Below, one piece after another: positions 48,524 to 59,706 of a stretch of DNA of 64,000 bases. The stretch is from assembly GCA_903789665.1 (NCBI GenBank), contig CAIFEX010000001.1:1-64000 (forward strand). Reading direction: 5' to 3'. The position numbers were made by a program, and so were the translations under genes. The notes beneath the pieces are model-generated. The model saw only the letters and a list, made by a program, of their open reading frames with translations, was not told the origin of the DNA and ran no database searches. The first letter of the stretch is position 1, and each line of letters starts with the position of its first letter. The stretch comes from an uncultured Clostridium sp. GTDB lineage: Bacteria > Bacillota > Clostridia > Clostridiales > Clostridiaceae.

Positions 48524-49297
48524 ATGGGTATTGCCATAATAACTGGTGCTTCAAGCGGGCTGGGTCGAGAATTCGTTTATCAAATTGCCTCTAAAGAAAA
48601 GGATATTGATGAAGTTTGGGCTGTTGCCAGGCGAAAAGAACGTCTTGAAGAGTTAGCCGATAAAATTAATGTTCCAGTTCAGGTTATACCGCTTGATCTC
48701 GTCAAGAGGGAAAATATAGATTATTTTATAGAATATTTGGCGAAACGTAAACCGCATGTAAATATACTGGTAAATGCAGCGGGGTTTGGGAAGATCGGAA
48801 GTTATAAAGACATAAGCCTTTTAGACAGCGATGATATGATAGATTTGAATTGCCGTGCTGCTATGGACATGACTGTGGCGGTATTGCCGTATATGAGAAA
48901 GAAAAGTCGAATTATTGAAATATGTTCAACAGCTGCCTTTCAGCCATTTCAATATCTGAATATATATGCCGCTACAAAAGCATTTTTATATAGATACAGC
49001 AGGGCTCTTAGAATAGAATTACTGCCAAGAGGCATTCATGTAACAGCAGTTTGTCCTTACTGGATTAAAAATACTGAATTTATTTCAAAGGCAAAACAAA
49101 ATGGAGACAGTAGAAAAATAAAAAATTTCATATTTGCAGGTAAAGCAAGAAGTGTAGCTGCTATGGCCCTTAATGACAGTAGAATGGGACTTCCGGTATC
49201 TACTCCGGGACCGGTGTGTTTTATTCATAGAATAGTTGCCAAATTTATTCCCCATGAAATTATGATATGGGTGTGGGAATTGATAAGAAGATTATAG
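48524..49297 (+). CDS. Short-chain dehydrogenase/reductase
   Basis: 257 aa classical SDR. NAD(P) motif GASSGLGRE (about 8-16), NAAGFG, and the catalytic YAATK (YxxxK) preceded by a serine in EICSTAAF. Substrate unknown. It follows the HxlR gene and is likely in the same operon. A clear terminator follows. Confidence 0.88.
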   Translation: MGIAIITGASSGLGREFVYQIASKEKDIDEVWAVARRKERLEELADKINVPVQVIPLDLVKRENIDYFIEYLAKRKPHVNILVNAAGFGKIGSYKDISLLDSDDMIDLNCRAAMDMTVAVLPYMRKKSRIIEICSTAAFQPFQYLNIYAATKAFLYRYSRALRIELLPRGIHVTAVCPYWIKNTEFISKAKQNGDSRKIKNFIFAGKARSVAAMALNDSRMGLPVSTPGPVCFIHRIVAKFIPHEIMIWVWELIRRL

Positions 49298-49321
49298 AAA
49301 ATGGGAAAATGAAGCCTGATT

Positions 49322-49383
49322 AAATATCAAATGACGGAGATTTTCGGATAAAAACCGAAAGTCAACCGGATTTGATATTTTTA
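49322..49383 (+). terminator. Terminator after the SDR gene
   Basis: The outer stem AAATATCAAAT (49322-49332) pairs with ATTTGATATTT (49370-49380), with an inner TTTTCGG/CCGAAA, then a T-rich stretch. Confidence 0.75.
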
Positions 49384-49416
49384 TGTTTGTACTTTGTTGA
49401 ACTCATTTATAAAGTT

Positions 49417-50091
49417 TTATCTAACCCATTGTACCAAATCCTTTAAATCCGGTCTAGTTTTAGGTCTGGGTTCTTTCTGTCTGTATCCGAAGGCTGCCAT
49501 GCAGGAAACTCCAAATTTTTCTCTATCTAGCAATCCTTCTTTTTCCAGTATTTTTTCTACTTTTTCTCTGTTGAACCCTTCTATGGGACAAGAGTCTATT
49601 CCTATGAAAGCTGCTGCTGTCATCATGTTTCCAAGTGCTATATAAGTCTGCTTGCATCCCCAGTCAAACATGGCCCTGTCGCTTTCCAGCAATTTAAAAT
49701 CATTTTTTTGAAAATTTTCATATCCCTTTTTCCTTTGATTTATTACATTTTGTGGAAGCTTCTGGACATCTTCCATGATATGTGAAATATATTTTGAATT
49801 GTATATTAGATCCGGTGTTTTCCTTGACAGTATTACTATAAAATGACTTGCGTCGGGAAGCTTGAGTTTTGCACCCCAGCTTACGGGCGATATTTTTTCC
49901 CTGATTTCATTGTTTTGAATTATCAGGAATTTCCACGGTATAAATCCGAAGGAACTTGGAGATAATTTTCCTACTTCAAGTATATAGTTGAAATCATCGT
50001 CGGAAATTTTTTTCGTACCGTCGAATTTTTTGCAGGCATGTCTGAATTTATATGCCTTTAATACCTGATTTTTAACATTTTCTTTATCCAT
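49417..50091 (-). CDS. NAD(P)H nitroreductase family protein
   Basis: 224 aa from the ATG at 50091 (a GTG at 50100 is possible). FMN-binding pattern: YKFRHACKKFD near the N-terminus, SPSSFGFIPWKFLII, then GIDSCPIEGFNREKVEKIL and the C-terminal FGYRQKEPRPKTR. Acts on nitro or quinone substrates; the real substrate is unknown. Confidence 0.85.
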   Translation of the reverse strand: MDKENVKNQVLKAYKFRHACKKFDGTKKISDDDFNYILEVGKLSPSSFGFIPWKFLIIQNNEIREKISPVSWGAKLKLPDASHFIVILSRKTPDLIYNSKYISHIMEDVQKLPQNVINQRKKGYENFQKNDFKLLESDRAMFDWGCKQTYIALGNMMTAAAFIGIDSCPIEGFNREKVEKILEKEGLLDREKFGVSCMAAFGYRQKEPRPKTRPDLKDLVQWVR

Positions 50092-50227
50092 AATTATCAC
50101 CGCTTTGTATAAATTTATTAATGATTAACCAATCATCTTATATTTATTATACTTTATTTTAACAAAATATTAAAAATAAACTTTATAATATAATTATTAT
50201 AAAATTGTAAATGATAGAGGGAGAAAA

Positions 50228-50992
50228 ATGAAGAATATAGTACAAGTGAGAGACATAGAATTGGGAGATGGAATCCCCAAAATTGCAGTACCTTTTATGG
50301 GTTCCAGCGATAAAGATATTATTGAGGAAATATTGTATTTAAAGACAATCAATATGGATTTGGCAGAATGGAGAATTGACTATTATGAAGATGTGTATGA
50401 TATTCAAAAAATGAAAAGAGTCCTTGCAGAGGCCAGGAAAGTTTTGGGCAATATTCCTTTGATTTTTACTTTTAGAACTGAGAGGGAAGGCGGAAAAAAG
50501 AAAATCACAATAAAATATTACGAAGAACTTATAAAAACTGCTGCAGCTACTGGAAATATTGATATTGCCGACGTTGAATTGTCTATCGGAGATACTGGAC
50601 TGGTTAGGAAAATTGTGAATGACTTACATCAATATGGGGTCAAGGTTATTATATCCAGTCATGATTTTAAAAGGACACCTACAAAGAATGAGCTAGTATA
50701 TAAAATGTGTAAAATGCAGCAGTTGGGTGCTGATTTACCCAAGGTTGCAGTAATGCCACACAGTGCAAAAGATGTACTTGCTTTATTGTCTTCTACTGAT
50801 GAAATGGCATGTTACCACAATGAGACTCCGGTTATTGCCATATCCATGGGACCATTGGGAGTTATCACCCGTATATCGGGTGAGATTTTTGGATCGGCAG
50901 TTACCTTTGGTTCAGCTAAAGCTGCCTCTGCACCTGGGCAGTTGGAATCAAATATGTTATATAAAATACTTCGCTGTATTACTTATAAATAG
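50228..50992 (+). CDS. aroD: 3-dehydroquinate dehydratase, type I
   Basis: Third step of the shikimate pathway. 254 aa. Class I Schiff-base enzyme with VIISSHDFKRTP (catalytic His) and LPKVAVMPHS (Schiff-base Lys). The substrate loop with FTFRTEREGG is present. It stands apart from other aro genes here. ATG after GAGGGAG. Confidence 0.94.
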   Translation: MKNIVQVRDIELGDGIPKIAVPFMGSSDKDIIEEILYLKTINMDLAEWRIDYYEDVYDIQKMKRVLAEARKVLGNIPLIFTFRTEREGGKKKITIKYYEELIKTAAATGNIDIADVELSIGDTGLVRKIVNDLHQYGVKVIISSHDFKRTPTKNELVYKMCKMQQLGADLPKVAVMPHSAKDVLALLSSTDEMACYHNETPVIAISMGPLGVITRISGEIFGSAVTFGSAKAASAPGQLESNMLYKILRCITYK

Positions 50993-51044
50993 CTGGTTTT
51001 ATGGAAATATTATATTTAGAATAGGTGATGGAAAGGAAAGTTAT

Positions 51045-51272
51045 ATGATGTGTAATTTTAAGATAATTATGAACAGCGGTACCGAATATATTGTAAATGA
51101 AAATCCACAGCAGATTATATCGAGCCCTGATATTATAGAAAATAGGTTTTTAAAAGTTCAAGATTGCAGGAATAATAATGGGGTAGTTGTGAATATAGAT
51201 AATATATCTTCAATTGAACCCTGCAGGTATAAAAAATATGTGGTCACCTTAGAAGGACCAAGTGATTCTTAG
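51045..51272 (+). CDS. Small conserved hypothetical protein, 75 aa
   Basis: Starts at tandem ATGs (51045, 51048) after GGAAAG. Beta-rich, no signal or membrane segment; two cysteines. Contains YIVNENPQQIISSPDIIENRFLKV and VVVNIDNISSIEP. No known domain. A palindromic convergent terminator (51292-51341) follows. May be a small cytosolic protein. Confidence 0.6.
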   Translation: MMCNFKIIMNSGTEYIVNENPQQIISSPDIIENRFLKVQDCRNNNGVVVNIDNISSIEPCRYKKYVVTLEGPSDS

Positions 51273-51291
51273 ATTTCTCCGAAATATGTAT

Positions 51292-51341
51292 TTAATAGAG
51301 AAGCATACAAAAGCAATTTGACTAATATGCCTCTCTATTAA
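51292..51341. terminator. Convergent hairpin
   Basis: TTAATAGAGA (51292-51301) pairs with TCTCTATTAA (51332-51341), with GCAT/ATGC inside. Lies between two convergent genes. Confidence 0.65.
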
Positions 51342-51364
51342 AATAAAGAATTTACTGGATGCAA

Positions 51365-52171
51365 TTAATTGGTATGTCCATTGTTTTCTGTAGAATTTGG
51401 TCTGCAATCATCTTCACAATCCGGATCACAATCGGGGAATAGCGGAGTTAAATTTTGATCTGGATAAAATTTTGGTACTGGTTCTCTATTGAATTTATCA
51501 CATACATTTTCCTCGGGTTCAGGTTCACAAGGTTCTTTGGGAACAGGACAATAGTCATAAGCTGGCATGAGCAATTGGACTATAAGTTCGCATTTTACAA
51601 TTATATAATATCCCAAAGTAATATCCAGAACTTTACATTTATTTTCGTCTTCATGTAATACGGCTTGAAGTGCATCGGCCACCATTTCAAGTTTTATAAT
51701 GTTTTCGTCATTATTTTTTGAGTTTTTGGAAGTTAAAGTATCTGTCACCTTGGATAATGAATTGGGGCAGTAAAATTTGCCAATTACATCCTGCCTGTTG
51801 ATTTCAAATAATTCACACCTGTTTACTGCATTACAGTCTATATAATCTGCATAAAATGAAATAGTGTAATTGATAATTAATTTTTTATAGCCGCTTTCAC
51901 AGGATAGAGGTATTTTTTCTATTGATGTCAATGTAATTTTAAAATCTCTACAGCCAATGTATATTTTTGGATTATCCAATGGGTTGCTTCTCAATTCATA
52001 ATCTGTTGTATCTGTATCAGGACCTTCACAATAGGAAATACACCTTTTGATCAAACATTGATCGAATACTTTAGGTACTTCCACACAAACTAGTTCGGAA
52101 GGATCTGGTAAATGCCCTTGTTTGTTTACAAGACCTGGACGGGGCACAAATTTATTAAAATTTATGGACAT
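51365..52171 (-). CDS. Cysteine-rich protein, possible spore coat/exosporium component
   Basis: 268 aa with about 24 cysteines, no signal peptide, start ATG after AAAGGAGG. The N-terminal VCVEVPKVFDQCLIKRC resembles clostridial coat proteins of the CsxC or SPOCS type in my recollection. The C-terminal 60 residues are rich in Pro, Glu, Asp and Cys (DYCPVPKEPCEPEPEE, DCDPDCEDDC). Disulfide cross-linking fits a spore layer. The neighbouring BclB/collagen protein supports that. Function is inferred, not shown. Confidence 0.5.
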   Translation of the reverse strand: MSINFNKFVPRPGLVNKQGHLPDPSELVCVEVPKVFDQCLIKRCISYCEGPDTDTTDYELRSNPLDNPKIYIGCRDFKITLTSIEKIPLSCESGYKKLIINYTISFYADYIDCNAVNRCELFEINRQDVIGKFYCPNSLSKVTDTLTSKNSKNNDENIIKLEMVADALQAVLHEDENKCKVLDITLGYYIIVKCELIVQLLMPAYDYCPVPKEPCEPEPEENVCDKFNREPVPKFYPDQNLTPLFPDCDPDCEDDCRPNSTENNGHTN

Positions 52172-52316
52172 AGATTTTCCTCCTTTAAAAATTATAATTT
52201 AACTGTCCGCGGTATACCGTAGGCATTTGTTTGTCTAATTTTTTACCATTGGTTTTTTATGTTTTTCTTATAAATAGCTCATTGGACGGTGTGGGACAAT
52301 ATTTAATACTTCATTA

Positions 52317-52362
52317 TATATTATGTTTGAATACCATAGTTGTGATATACAAACATAATATA
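52317..52362. promoter_or_regulatory. 13-bp perfect inverted repeat between divergent genes
   Basis: TATATTATGTTTG (52317-52329) and CAAACATAATATA (52350-52362), 20-bp spacer. Each arm, read outward, contains CATAATATA, which fits the CATANNNTA -10 pattern of the sporulation factor sigma-K. A shorter palindrome CGGTATACCG is at 52210-52219. Could be divergent late-sporulation promoters or an operator. Confidence 0.4.
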
Positions 52363-52445
52363 TTTAGCAAAATTTTATAAAATGTAAATTGTATAAGTTA
52401 TAAATTATATTAATAAAAATATAATTTAAAGGGGTGAAAGATATT

Positions 52446-53912
52446 ATGGCAAATGTATATCCGTGGATATTTAATATCGATAATGATTTATGGAAAATTT
52501 ATTTGAATGATACCGGTACATTGGTGTATAAGTTAATGGAAGATCAGGGGAAATGGACAAAAGAGAAATCTATTGATATGGAAGTGGTTGAATTTGCTGT
52601 TTGTATTGAAGATGATAGAATTCACATCATATATGTCAATAAAAAGTATGAAATGAGATATTGTACTATGAAAAATGGCAAATGGTTTGGTAAATTACTT
52701 TATTATATAGATAGCAGTCAATTTAAAATTGAAGAATTAAAAGCAGTGATTCTAAAGGGCAAATTGAATTTCTTTTATCTACTTAAAGTATCTGACGGCA
52801 GTAAACGCGGAATTTTAAAACATTACATATGGGACGGAAAGGAAATAAGGTTTTACACTATTCAAAATATAGTTCTGTCAGATAAAATAAAGAAATACTA
52901 TGAGGTTGAAGTAAAAGATTATGATTGCATTTATGTCTTTTTTCTCTCTGATAGCGGCGATGAAATATCACTGTCTTATTGTGAATATGAAAATGGTTTG
53001 TGGACTTCTGATAGAAGGCTTTATGGACTGCAGGGGGATAATGTACTGTTCAAAGCAGTGAGCAGTTCCAATATATTCAATATAATTAATAAAACTAAAG
53101 AAGGATCTGTGTATTTGCTTGAACATGTTTGTGTTGAAAGCGATATTTATATGAAAAAATATGAAATCTATAAAAGTAACATGGAACCTATTGAACCAAT
53201 TATATTTTATAAAGATAATGATCTTTTTGCCTGCTGGCAGGAAAACAACGATCTATTTTGCTCAAGTTATAGTTTTGGGAAATGGAGTCGTAAAGTTCTT
53301 TTTAGTAAGAAGCCGGAGAATACAGTTAGAGTATATAATTTTATTGATATTGGGAAAAGCAGGTATCCATATAAGGTTTATGGAATAGAAGAAAATGGAC
53401 TGCTTATTTTTTCACCTTCAGATCTGGCAGAAAACAATATAAATTTATTAGAAAAACATTACAATAAGAAGTTAAATATTGATGAAGAAAATGAAAGTAT
53501 TGAAGAGATAAAAGAAAAATTTAAGAATATTTGCCGTGAGAATATTGTTCTTAAAGAAAAAATTGATTCATTTAGCATGTATCTACAAAAGAAAAAATAT
53601 GCTGCAGATGAATATAAAGATAAGTTTTCTAAAATTGTTCAGCAGAAAAGAAGACTAGAGGAAAATTTAAATTTTTTTATGGAAGTTAAAAAAAATATTG
53701 AAAAGCAGATGAACGAAGTTAAAGAACAATTTTCAAGCCAGCAAATTATTACGGAAAATGTTCAGAATAGGTTAGAGGAAAAGGAAAAAAATAATAAACT
53801 GTTAAAAGAAAAAGTGGATTATTTACTTGAAGAAAATGAAAAGCTTAAAAATCAATTGGAAATTAGGAAAAGCCAATCGCTTATAACAAAATTGTTCAAA
53901 AAGAGAGAATAG
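52446..53912 (+). CDS. Beta-propeller-like protein with C-terminal coiled coil
   Basis: 488 aa from the ATG at 52446 (AAAGGGGTG upstream; GTG 52434 overlaps it). The first about 330 residues are beta-rich repeats of about 45-50 aa with recurring aromatic patterns (SYCEYENGLW, YCTMKNGKW, CSSYSFGKW), as in a propeller or lectin-like domain. Residues about 350-480 are a charged coiled coil, ending with a basic tail (LFKKRE). No signal peptide. Not recognised as a named family. The divergent position next to spore-surface-like genes suggests a coat role, unproven. Confidence 0.55.
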   Translation: MANVYPWIFNIDNDLWKIYLNDTGTLVYKLMEDQGKWTKEKSIDMEVVEFAVCIEDDRIHIIYVNKKYEMRYCTMKNGKWFGKLLYYIDSSQFKIEELKAVILKGKLNFFYLLKVSDGSKRGILKHYIWDGKEIRFYTIQNIVLSDKIKKYYEVEVKDYDCIYVFFLSDSGDEISLSYCEYENGLWTSDRRLYGLQGDNVLFKAVSSSNIFNIINKTKEGSVYLLEHVCVESDIYMKKYEIYKSNMEPIEPIIFYKDNDLFACWQENNDLFCSSYSFGKWSRKVLFSKKPENTVRVYNFIDIGKSRYPYKVYGIEENGLLIFSPSDLAENNINLLEKHYNKKLNIDEENESIEEIKEKFKNICRENIVLKEKIDSFSMYLQKKKYAADEYKDKFSKIVQQKRRLEENLNFFMEVKKNIEKQMNEVKEQFSSQQIITENVQNRLEEKEKNNKLLKEKVDYLLEENEKLKNQLEIRKSQSLITKLFKKRE

Positions 53913-53959
53913 AAATTATATATTTATAATAATGACTATTGAAAAATTTGAGAATTGAA

Positions 53960-53986
53960 GGGAAGCTTGAATGAAACAAACTTCCC
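53960..53986. terminator. Weak convergent hairpin
   Basis: GGGAAG (53960-53965) pairs with CTTCCC (53981-53986), between the propeller gene and the collagen-like gene. No strong T-run. Confidence 0.4.
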
Positions 53987-54026
53987 TGAATATTAAAAGT
54001 GGATTTATAATTCTAAGAATGTTATT

Positions 54027-56204
<2,178 letters not shown>

Positions 56205-56266
56205 TCATTTTAGAGTATTATTCCGTTGTAATAAAAAAATTGTCAATTTAAAGGTTTGGTTAATTA

Positions 56267-56295
56267 TAATATATGGAATTATATAGTCTTTGGTT
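56267..56295 (-). promoter_or_regulatory. Sigma-K-like promoter of the collagen-like gene
   Basis: Read on the minus strand: AACC, 16 nt, CATATATTA. This fits the sigma-K pattern mACm-N16-CATANNNTA exactly. It lies 75 bp before the start codon. A chance match in AT-rich DNA is possible. Confidence 0.5.
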
Positions 56296-56749
56296 ACAGG
56301 GACTTGCTTAAAAGCTTACAAATTTTAACCTGAAAATAAATACTATTTTATTTAATATAATAGTAAATATGCATTAATAATTGTTAAATATATACCAAAG
56401 TAATATACTTATATCTTGTAAAATATTACATTTAAATATAATTGATGCTAAGTAAATCTTATTTTTTCTACTGAATTTTCTATATAATCAAAATATTTAA
56501 ATATTTTGGATGCATTTATTAAAAAATGTTAACAAATAATTTTATAAAAAAACCTTTTCATATCAATTGATATTATGTTAGTATATATGTAGGAAGTGAT
56601 AAAAAGTTTTTAGTGCTTGTCTTATTGATAAATTTTTATATATCTATTTTAGAATTGAGCAAAGATAAATTTTAATAATTAATTTCTAAATATTAATTAA
56701 ATTCATTTAAATTATATGTTTATTTTTTAACATTAAGTTATATCTATAG

Positions 56750-56815
56750 TTGTATTTAAATACAATTATTTTATGAATATGATGTTGGGCATTAGGTAAT
56801 TTAAGTTAACTTAAA
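56750..56815. promoter_or_regulatory. Two perfect 16-bp palindromes before acsA
   Basis: TTGTATTTAAATACAA (56750-56765) and TTTAAGTTAACTTAAA (56800-56815), with 34 bp between them and about 50 bp before the acsA start. Both are perfect dyads of the kind bound by dimeric repressors or activators. A TTGTAT -35 inside the first and TATGAA (56772-56777) as -10 would make a possible promoter overlapping the first palindrome. Confidence 0.5.
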
Positions 56816-56865
56816 AATGACTGCTGTTATAAGGCAGTTGTTTTAAGAAGGAGGGAATTATTAAT

Positions 56866-58758
56866 ATGGAAAAAACTGCTATCTCAATTGACAAGGCTAC
56901 ATTGGAATTGCTTGAAAAAGCCAAAAATGATAAGGTAGAAACGGCTTGGGATAGAAAATCGGCACTCAAGGTACCCTGCGGGTTTGGTTCAGCAGGAGTC
57001 TGTTGTAGAAATTGTGCTATGGGACCCTGTAGGGTGAGTCCTGTACCTGGAAAAGGAGTTTCAAGGGGGATATGTGGAGCTACGGCAGATGTCATAGTGT
57101 CCAGAAATTTTGCAAGGATGGTTGCAGCAGGTACGGCAGCTCATTCAGATCATGGTAGAAGTATAGCTCTTGCTTTATATCGTACCAGAGAAGACGGAAA
57201 TATAAAGATAAAAGATGAAGAAAAATTAAAAAAATCTGCGGATAGGTTCAATGTTGAAACCGAGGGAAGAAATAAGTACGATATAGCACATGATGTGGCT
57301 AAAGAGGGACTTCATGATTTTGGAAGACAACTTGGAGAGGTAAATTTACCACCTTCACTTCCGGAAAAGAGAAAGGAAATCTGGAAGAAACTTGGCGTAT
57401 ATCCGAGGGCGATTGACAGGGAAGTAACGGCAATTATGCACTCAACTCACATGGGATGCAATGCAGATGCGGAGAATATGATTAAGATGTCTATGAGATG
57501 TTCACTGGCGGATGGATGGCTTGGCTCTTATATGGGTACGGAATTTAGCGATATAATGTATGGAACGCCACATTCTGTGGATACAGAGGCTAATCTTGGG
57601 GTACTTGAAAAAAATTCAGTAAATGTAGTTTTGCATGGACATGAGCCAATCCTTTCAGAATCAATAGTACAAGCAGCTTCTGATCCGGAACTGATAGATT
57701 TGGCTAAATCGGTAGGTGCCGATGGTATAAATCTTTGTGGAATGTGCTGTACCGGAAATGAAATTTCCATGAGACATGGTATTAAAATAGCGGGAAATTT
57801 CATGCAGCAGGAATTGGCAGTTGTTACAGGTGCGGTAGACGCGTTGATAGTAGATGTACAATGTATAATGCCGGCACTTGCAAAATTATCGCAGTCCTAC
57901 CATACTAAGTTTATAACAACTTCACCAAAGGCGCACATTAAAGATTCAATTTATATCGAATTGGATGAAGAAAGTCCACTGGATTCAGCCAAAAAGATTT
58001 TAAAAGAAGCAATATTGAATTTTAAAAATAGAGATCAGAGTAAAGTAATGATTCCTCAGTTAAAATCAAATGCAATTGTAGGATACAGTGTAGAAGAAAT
58101 TCTAAATAAATTGGACAAAGTTGTGAACACCGAGATAGGGCCAATGCAAACTGTAAAACCTCTGGCAGATGTTATAACATCCGGTGTGTTAAGGGGAGCT
58201 GCAGCTGTGGTTGGATGCAATAACCCTAAAACGATTCAAGATTATAATCACATTGAAACTATAAAAGGTTTGATAGCAAATGATGTTATTGTAGTTGTTA
58301 CGGGATGTGCAGCCCAGGCGGCGGCAAAATACGGGTTATTACAAAAAGAAGCAGTAAAGTATGCTGGACCTGGACTAGCTACTGTATGTAAACTTGTAGA
58401 TATACCACCTGTCCTTCATATGGGCTCTTGTGTAGATATAAGTCGTATATTGGATTTGGTTGGAAGAGTGGCAAATCAGCTGGGGTCTGATTTGAATGAT
58501 CTTCCAGTTGTAGGTGTAGCACCGGAGTGGATGTCGGAAAAGGCTGTAGCAATAGCTACCTATGTAGTAAGTTCTGGCATTGATGTCTGGTTGGGTGTGG
58601 TTCCTCCAGTAACGGGCGGACCGGAAGTTGTGGATATCCTTACCAACAAAATTGAGGATTGGGTTGGAGCTAAATTTTTTATAGAAACCGATCCTAAAAA
58701 GGCAGTTGAACAAATTCTCAGCAGGATGAATGAAAAACGCAAAAAAATAGGAATTTAG
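56866..58758 (+). CDS. acsA: Carbon monoxide dehydrogenase catalytic subunit
   Basis: Ni-Fe-S CO dehydrogenase (AcsA/CooS) of the Wood-Ljungdahl pathway; with acetyl-CoA synthase it reduces CO2 to CO. 630 aa, uninterrupted. The N-terminal cysteines for clusters D and B are C38, C46, C47, C50, C55 and C70. The C-cluster region has HGHEPILSE and GADGINLCGMCCTG. The C-terminal PVTGGPEVVDIL is typical. AAGGAGGG precedes the ATG. Followed by cooC after a 15-bp inverted repeat, and then the methyl-branch genes. Confidence 0.97.
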   Translation: MEKTAISIDKATLELLEKAKNDKVETAWDRKSALKVPCGFGSAGVCCRNCAMGPCRVSPVPGKGVSRGICGATADVIVSRNFARMVAAGTAAHSDHGRSIALALYRTREDGNIKIKDEEKLKKSADRFNVETEGRNKYDIAHDVAKEGLHDFGRQLGEVNLPPSLPEKRKEIWKKLGVYPRAIDREVTAIMHSTHMGCNADAENMIKMSMRCSLADGWLGSYMGTEFSDIMYGTPHSVDTEANLGVLEKNSVNVVLHGHEPILSESIVQAASDPELIDLAKSVGADGINLCGMCCTGNEISMRHGIKIAGNFMQQELAVVTGAVDALIVDVQCIMPALAKLSQSYHTKFITTSPKAHIKDSIYIELDEESPLDSAKKILKEAILNFKNRDQSKVMIPQLKSNAIVGYSVEEILNKLDKVVNTEIGPMQTVKPLADVITSGVLRGAAAVVGCNNPKTIQDYNHIETIKGLIANDVIVVVTGCAAQAAAKYGLLQKEAVKYAGPGLATVCKLVDIPPVLHMGSCVDISRILDLVGRVANQLGSDLNDLPVVGVAPEWMSEKAVAIATYVVSSGIDVWLGVVPPVTGGPEVVDILTNKIEDWVGAKFFIETDPKKAVEQILSRMNEKRKKIGI

Positions 58759-58849
58759 GTTTAAAATACAAGCAACTAATATGCCAGTGTCTGAAACAGG
58801 ATACTAGTGGGTTTTAATTTTATGAATTATTAAAATGATACAAAATATG

Positions 58850-58892
58850 TTATCAAAGTGATACATAATATATTGACGTATCACTTTGATAA
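58850..58892. repeat. Perfect 15-bp inverted repeat between acsA and cooC
   Basis: TTATCAAAGTGATAC (58850-58864) and GTATCACTTTGATAA (58878-58892), 13-nt loop. No U-tract after it on the plus strand. It may be an mRNA hairpin that protects or divides the acsA message, or an operator for an internal promoter of cooC onwards. Confidence 0.6.
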
Positions 58893-58924
58893 AAGCATAT
58901 ATCAAGGAAAGAGGGGGATTATAG

Positions 58925-59704
58925 GTGAAAATGAAGATGGCTATAACGGGTAAAGGTGGTGTGGGAAAAACTACGCTTGCAGCAGTGATAAGCAGAATAT
59001 ATGCATCAGAAGGGTATAAGGTTTTAGCTGTGGATGCAGATCCTGATCCCAATTTAGCGCTGGCTTTAGGATTTCCCCCTGAGATAACTAAAAAAATCGT
59101 GCCGATTTCAGAAATGAAAAAGCTGGTAGCTGAAAGAACTAAATCTATACCGGGAACTTTTGGAAAAATGTTTAAATTAAATCCTAAAGTGGATGATATA
59201 CCGGAGAGATACTGCAGAGAATATAATGGTGTTAGACTTTTGACAATGGGAACGGTTAACACCGGCGGTACGGGGTGTTTCTGCCCGGAAAATGTTTTGC
59301 TGAAGAAATTGACTTCTCACTTATTGCTTCAAAATAAGGACATTGTAATAATGGACATGGAAGCGGGAATTGAACATTTAGGAAGGGGAACAGCTCAAGG
59401 TGTAGATGTATTTATTGTTGTCGTGGAGCCTGGTATAAGGAGTATACAAACTTTTAAACATGTAAGAAAATTGGCGGGAGACATAGGTATTGAAAAGATA
59501 TTTGTGGTGGCCAATAAAATTAAAGACAGTGAGGATGAAGAGTTTGTACTTCAAAATATAGATGAAAAAGAATGCCTTGGGTTTATACACTATAGTGGTG
59601 CTGTGGGAAATTCCGACAGAGTTAATAAATCTCCCTATGATTCTGACAATAAAACTGTAGAGGAGATAAAAAAAATAAAAGAAAAATTGGAGATGGAGGT
59701 ATAA
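58925..59704 (+). CDS. cooC: CODH nickel-insertion ATPase CooC
   Basis: P-loop ATPase that helps load nickel into CODH/ACS. 259 aa, start GTG at 58925 with GAGGGGG 7 nt upstream. MinD-type deviant Walker [10 protein letters not shown] (about 8-16), [15 protein letters not shown], the metal-binding CFCPEN pair (CxC), [12 protein letters not shown]. Located between acsA and fhs. Confidence 0.95.
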   Translation: MKMKMAITGKGGVGKTTLAAVISRIYASEGYKVLAVDADPDPNLALALGFPPEITKKIVPISEMKKLVAERTKSIPGTFGKMFKLNPKVDDIPERYCREYNGVRLLTMGTVNTGGTGCFCPENVLLKKLTSHLLLQNKDIVIMDMEAGIEHLGRGTAQGVDVFIVVVEPGIRSIQTFKHVRKLAGDIGIEKIFVVANKIKDSEDEEFVLQNIDEKECLGFIHYSGAVGNSDRVNKSPYDSDNKTVEEIKKIKEKLEMEV

Positions 59705-59706
59705 TA

